A DNA stretch of 64,000 nt, taken from the NCBI GenBank assembly GCA_024234675.1, contig JACKNU010000001.1, forward strand, positions 248,001 through 312,000. The letters are read 5' to 3'. Origin of the DNA: Pseudomonadales bacterium (GTDB lineage: Bacteria > Pseudomonadota > Gammaproteobacteria > Pseudomonadales > Halieaceae). The notes under the pieces are model-generated. The model was not told the origin of the DNA. It was given only the letters and a program-made list of their open reading frames with translations, and made no database searches. The position numbers and the translations under genes are program-made. Below, piece after piece: positions 62,212-64,000 of the stretch (within the stretch, counting starts at the first letter, position 1; each line of letters begins with the position of its first letter).

Positions 62212-63377
62212 GTCCCGGACAGGGGCGGCTGCTGGGCGGCGATCGCCGCCAGCTCTTCGGCACTTACCGGGGTGAAGCGGATGACCACGCCCAGCAGGGG
62301 ATGGTCGATATAGTGCGTCTCATTGCTGCGCATGCGCGCTTTTTGCTGCAGCGCCACGGCGTGGCGGAAGGGATAGGCGGGCCGGGTGTCCAGCTCGGGT
62401 ATGACCTCCGCCAGGCCGTCCTCGCCCAGGGTGCCGGCGGCGGCGCCCGGTTGTGGCCCCATGCCGGTGGCGGCTGTAGCGACCGGCTCCGGTGCTTCCT
62501 GCGCCGCCGCGCCGGCGGATGCAGCGGGCAGCGGCAGGTCGCCCGCTGGCAGCGGCTCCTCGATAATCAGGGAGGGCGGGCTCAGGGGTGGGGCCGGCAT
62601 CTGCCAGGTGCCGGGCAGATAGCTGCCAGCGGTATTGAGCCACAGGTCCGTTTCCACCTGCAGGTAGCGGGTCAGGTACAGCTTGATACTGCCCTGCAGG
62701 CGGGGCCACTGGCCGGTGTCGCCGGAGTCATCCAGCACGATGGGCAGGCTGTCGCCCTCGGAGGGCACCGGCTGCACCCAGGTCTCGTGAAACAGGACCT
62801 CGTAGCGCCCGCTGCGCTCCAGTTGCGCCACCTTGCCGCCCAACTCCCGGTACCCCTGCGGCAATACCACGAAGGGAACCGGCCCTGCCGTCGCCGCCGG
62901 GCCGGCGGGCTCGGTCGCCGCGCCGTCCGCGGGGGCGCCGGTGGCCGGGGCTGCGGCTGCCGTATTGCCCGCGCTGGCGGCGGCCGCGGTATCGATCACG
63001 GGCTGCGGCGGCACAATCACGGGCTGCGGCGGCACAGGCGCGCCGCCGGTGCCGGGCCCCGGCAGGGTGATGATCTGGCGCCCGTAGGTATCCACGATAC
63101 TCGTGCCGGGATACTGCCGCAGGTTGGCCCGCACCCGCTCGGGATAGATCAGAAAGCGTGCCTCGTCGGGGTAGTCCAGCCTGGGAATGGCTTCCCACTG
63201 CTCCGGGCTGGCCGCTCCGCCCGCTTCGGCAGGCGCCGCCCGGTGGGCGAAGACCACCAGTTCCACCCGGAACCAGCGGTTGTCCTGGGCCACGGTAGTA
63301 GCGCTGGCCAGCAACAGGGCGATGGCCGCCAGGGCGGGCAGGGGGTGCAGGGGGTGCAGGGGGGTTAATCTGGGCAT
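62199..63377 (-). CDS. csiV: CsiV-family periplasmic/envelope protein
   Basis: 392 residues. Signal sequence with a Pro/Leu/His start (tandem HPLHPLPALAAIALLLASATTVAQ), then the CsiV domain RWFRVELVVFAHR...WEAIPRLDYPD and a second conserved block (GKVAQLERSGRYEVLFHETWVQPV, LQGSIKLYLTRYLQVETDLWLN, RMRSNETHYIDHPLLGVVIRFTPV). The middle is Pro/Ala low-complexity with a perfect 21-bp tandem duplication (62995-63036). CsiV in Vibrio is a peptidoglycan-linked protein supporting D-amino-acid signalling. It shares one base with the mfd stop, as in Pseudomonas mfd neighbourhoods. Confidence 0.85.
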   Translation of the reverse strand: MPRLTPLHPLHPLPALAAIALLLASATTVAQDNRWFRVELVVFAHRAAPAEAGGAASPEQWEAIPRLDYPDEARFLIYPERVRANLRQYPGTSIVDTYGRQIITLPGPGTGGAPVPPQPVIVPPQPVIDTAAAASAGNTAAAAPATGAPADGAATEPAGPAATAGPVPFVVLPQGYRELGGKVAQLERSGRYEVLFHETWVQPVPSEGDSLPIVLDDSGDTGQWPRLQGSIKLYLTRYLQVETDLWLNTAGSYLPGTWQMPAPPLSPPSLIIEEPLPAGDLPLPAASAGAAAQEAPEPVATAATGMGPQPGAAAGTLGEDGLAEVIPELDTRPAYPFRHAVALQQKARMRSNETHYIDHPLLGVVIRFTPVSAEELAAIAAQQPPLSGTQAP

Positions 63378-64000
63378 CAGGCAGCGTTTTCCGTCAGGTC
63401 ATTGGCAAAAGTGTCCAGCAGCGCCTCGATAAACTGCTGGCGCTCGGCCGGGTCGGGCAGTTCGCGCTCGAAGCGCAGGCGCGTGGCCCCGGCCAGTTTA
63501 TATGCACGGGGCTCGCCCTGCACCAGTTTCACCAGGGTGAGGGGATTCACCGGGGTGTTGGTCTTGAAATCGATGCTGCCACCACCGGCACCGGCCTCGA
63601 TGGCCCGGATTCCCAGCTGCTCCGCCTTGAGGCGCAGCCTCGCCAGCAGGAACAGGTTCCTGATCTGCGGTGTCAACAGCCCGAACCGGTCTATCATCTC
63701 GACCTGCAGCTCGCGCAGGCCGTCCTCATCGGGGGCGGCGGCGATACGTTTGTACAAGACCAGCCGGCTGTTGATATCCGGCAGGTAGTCCTCGGGAATC
63801 AGGGCCGGCAGGTGCAGGTTGATTTCGGTGCCCTGTTCCAGCGGCGCATCGATATCGGGTATCTCCCCGCGCTGCAGGGACTTCACCGCCCGTTGCAGCA
63901 TGTCCATGTACAGGGAAAAACCCACGCTGTGAATCTGCCCGCTCTGTTCGTCCCCCAGCAGTTCACCCGCGCCGCGTATCTCCAGGTCGTGGGTGGCCAG
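63377..64000 (-). CDS. mfd: Transcription-repair coupling factor Mfd, C-terminal part (5' end outside window)
   Basis: The frame is open to the right edge. The visible 207 residues contain the end of the RecG-like translocase (ATHDLEIRGAGELLGDEQSG, the TRG motif) and the whole D7 autoinhibitory domain (INLHLPALIPEDYLPDINSRLVLYKRIA...LRELQVEMIDRFGLLTPQIRNL). Mfd removes stalled RNA polymerase and recruits UvrA. It is upstream of and overlapping csiV (TGATG). Confidence 0.95.
   Translation of the reverse strand: MATHDLEIRGAGELLGDEQSGQIHSVGFSLYMDMLQRAVKSLQRGEIPDIDAPLEQGTEINLHLPALIPEDYLPDINSRLVLYKRIAAAPDEDGLRELQVEMIDRFGLLTPQIRNLFLLARLRLKAEQLGIRAIEAGAGGGSIDFKTNTPVNPLTLVKLVQGEPRAYKLAGATRLRFERELPDPAERQQFIEALLDTFANDLTENAA

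Noticed and set aside
62995..63036. Regulatory repeat in csiV
   Set aside because: It is an in-frame 21-bp duplication encoding PPQPVI-type residues in a Pro-rich linker.

Overview
This is a gene-dense, high-GC stretch of a gammaproteobacterial chromosome. Housekeeping order (leuC-leuD-leuB-asd-fimV-truA-trpF...accD-folC-dedD-cvpA-purF-metZ; lpxH/ppiB/glnS/cysS/folD with tRNAs; ffs-dnaX-ybaB-recR; topA...lexA; csiV-mfd) closely parallels Pseudomonas-type genomes. trpBA placed between trpF and accD, a TgpA-type transglutaminase and several small families (DUF1289, DUF1631, DUF6586, DUF6763-like) fit a marine Cellvibrionales/Halieaceae-like organism. That placement is inference from gene order and protein character, not from a database search.

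Layout. 1-2.2 kb: the 3' end of rlmKL, an intergenic stretch with two inverted perfect DnaA boxes, and a zinc-free MDR oxidoreductase. 2.4-4.3 kb: flavodoxin-like protein, hotdog thioesterase and a LysR regulator divergent from leuC. 4.4-8.6 kb: leucine biosynthesis (leuCDB) and asd. 8.8-21 kb: fimV-truA-trpF-trpB-trpA-accD-folC-dedD-cvpA-purF-metZ, mostly overlapping or tightly spaced. 21-24.9 kb: MoxR ATPase, DUF58 protein and membrane transglutaminase. 24.9-32 kb: acnA, fumC and acnB in alternating orientation, with three REP-like palindromes between fumC and acnB. 32.2-38.7 kb: DUF1289-miaE, ppiB-lpxH, glnS-cysS, folD. 38.9-40.6 kb: tRNA-Pro, tRNA-His and tRNA-Arg around a lower-GC patch of very small genes and a probable insertion-sequence end. 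40.6-43.9 kb: NTF2/SnoaL-like protein, a large DUF1631 protein and the 4.5S RNA gene. 44-50.2 kb: acyl-CoA dehydrogenase and dnaX-ybaB-recR-rnd-ycgL-ycgN. 50.2-52.3 kb: a second MoxR ATPase with a VWA protein. 52.2-55.4 kb: TrmH-type methyltransferase, IclR regulator, glutaredoxin-like protein, UspA. 55.5-59.7 kb: topA, two small conserved genes and lexA with tandem SOS boxes. 59.8-64 kb: a small acidic protein, MscS channel, methylthioinosine phosphorylase, csiV and the 3' end of mfd.

Most of the window is ordinary core genome, and I found no CRISPR array, prophage or recognisable defence system. The points most worth a second look are: a Glu at position 60 of TrpA, where the family has catalytic Asp60; a complete programmed -1 frameshift signal in dnaX; the triple REP-like array after fumC; the inverted DnaA-box pair; the tRNA-flanked patch of micro-genes with an IS-like end; a structured leader before fimV; an upstream peptide ORF coupled to mscS; and a DUF1631 protein with an apparently duplicated domain.
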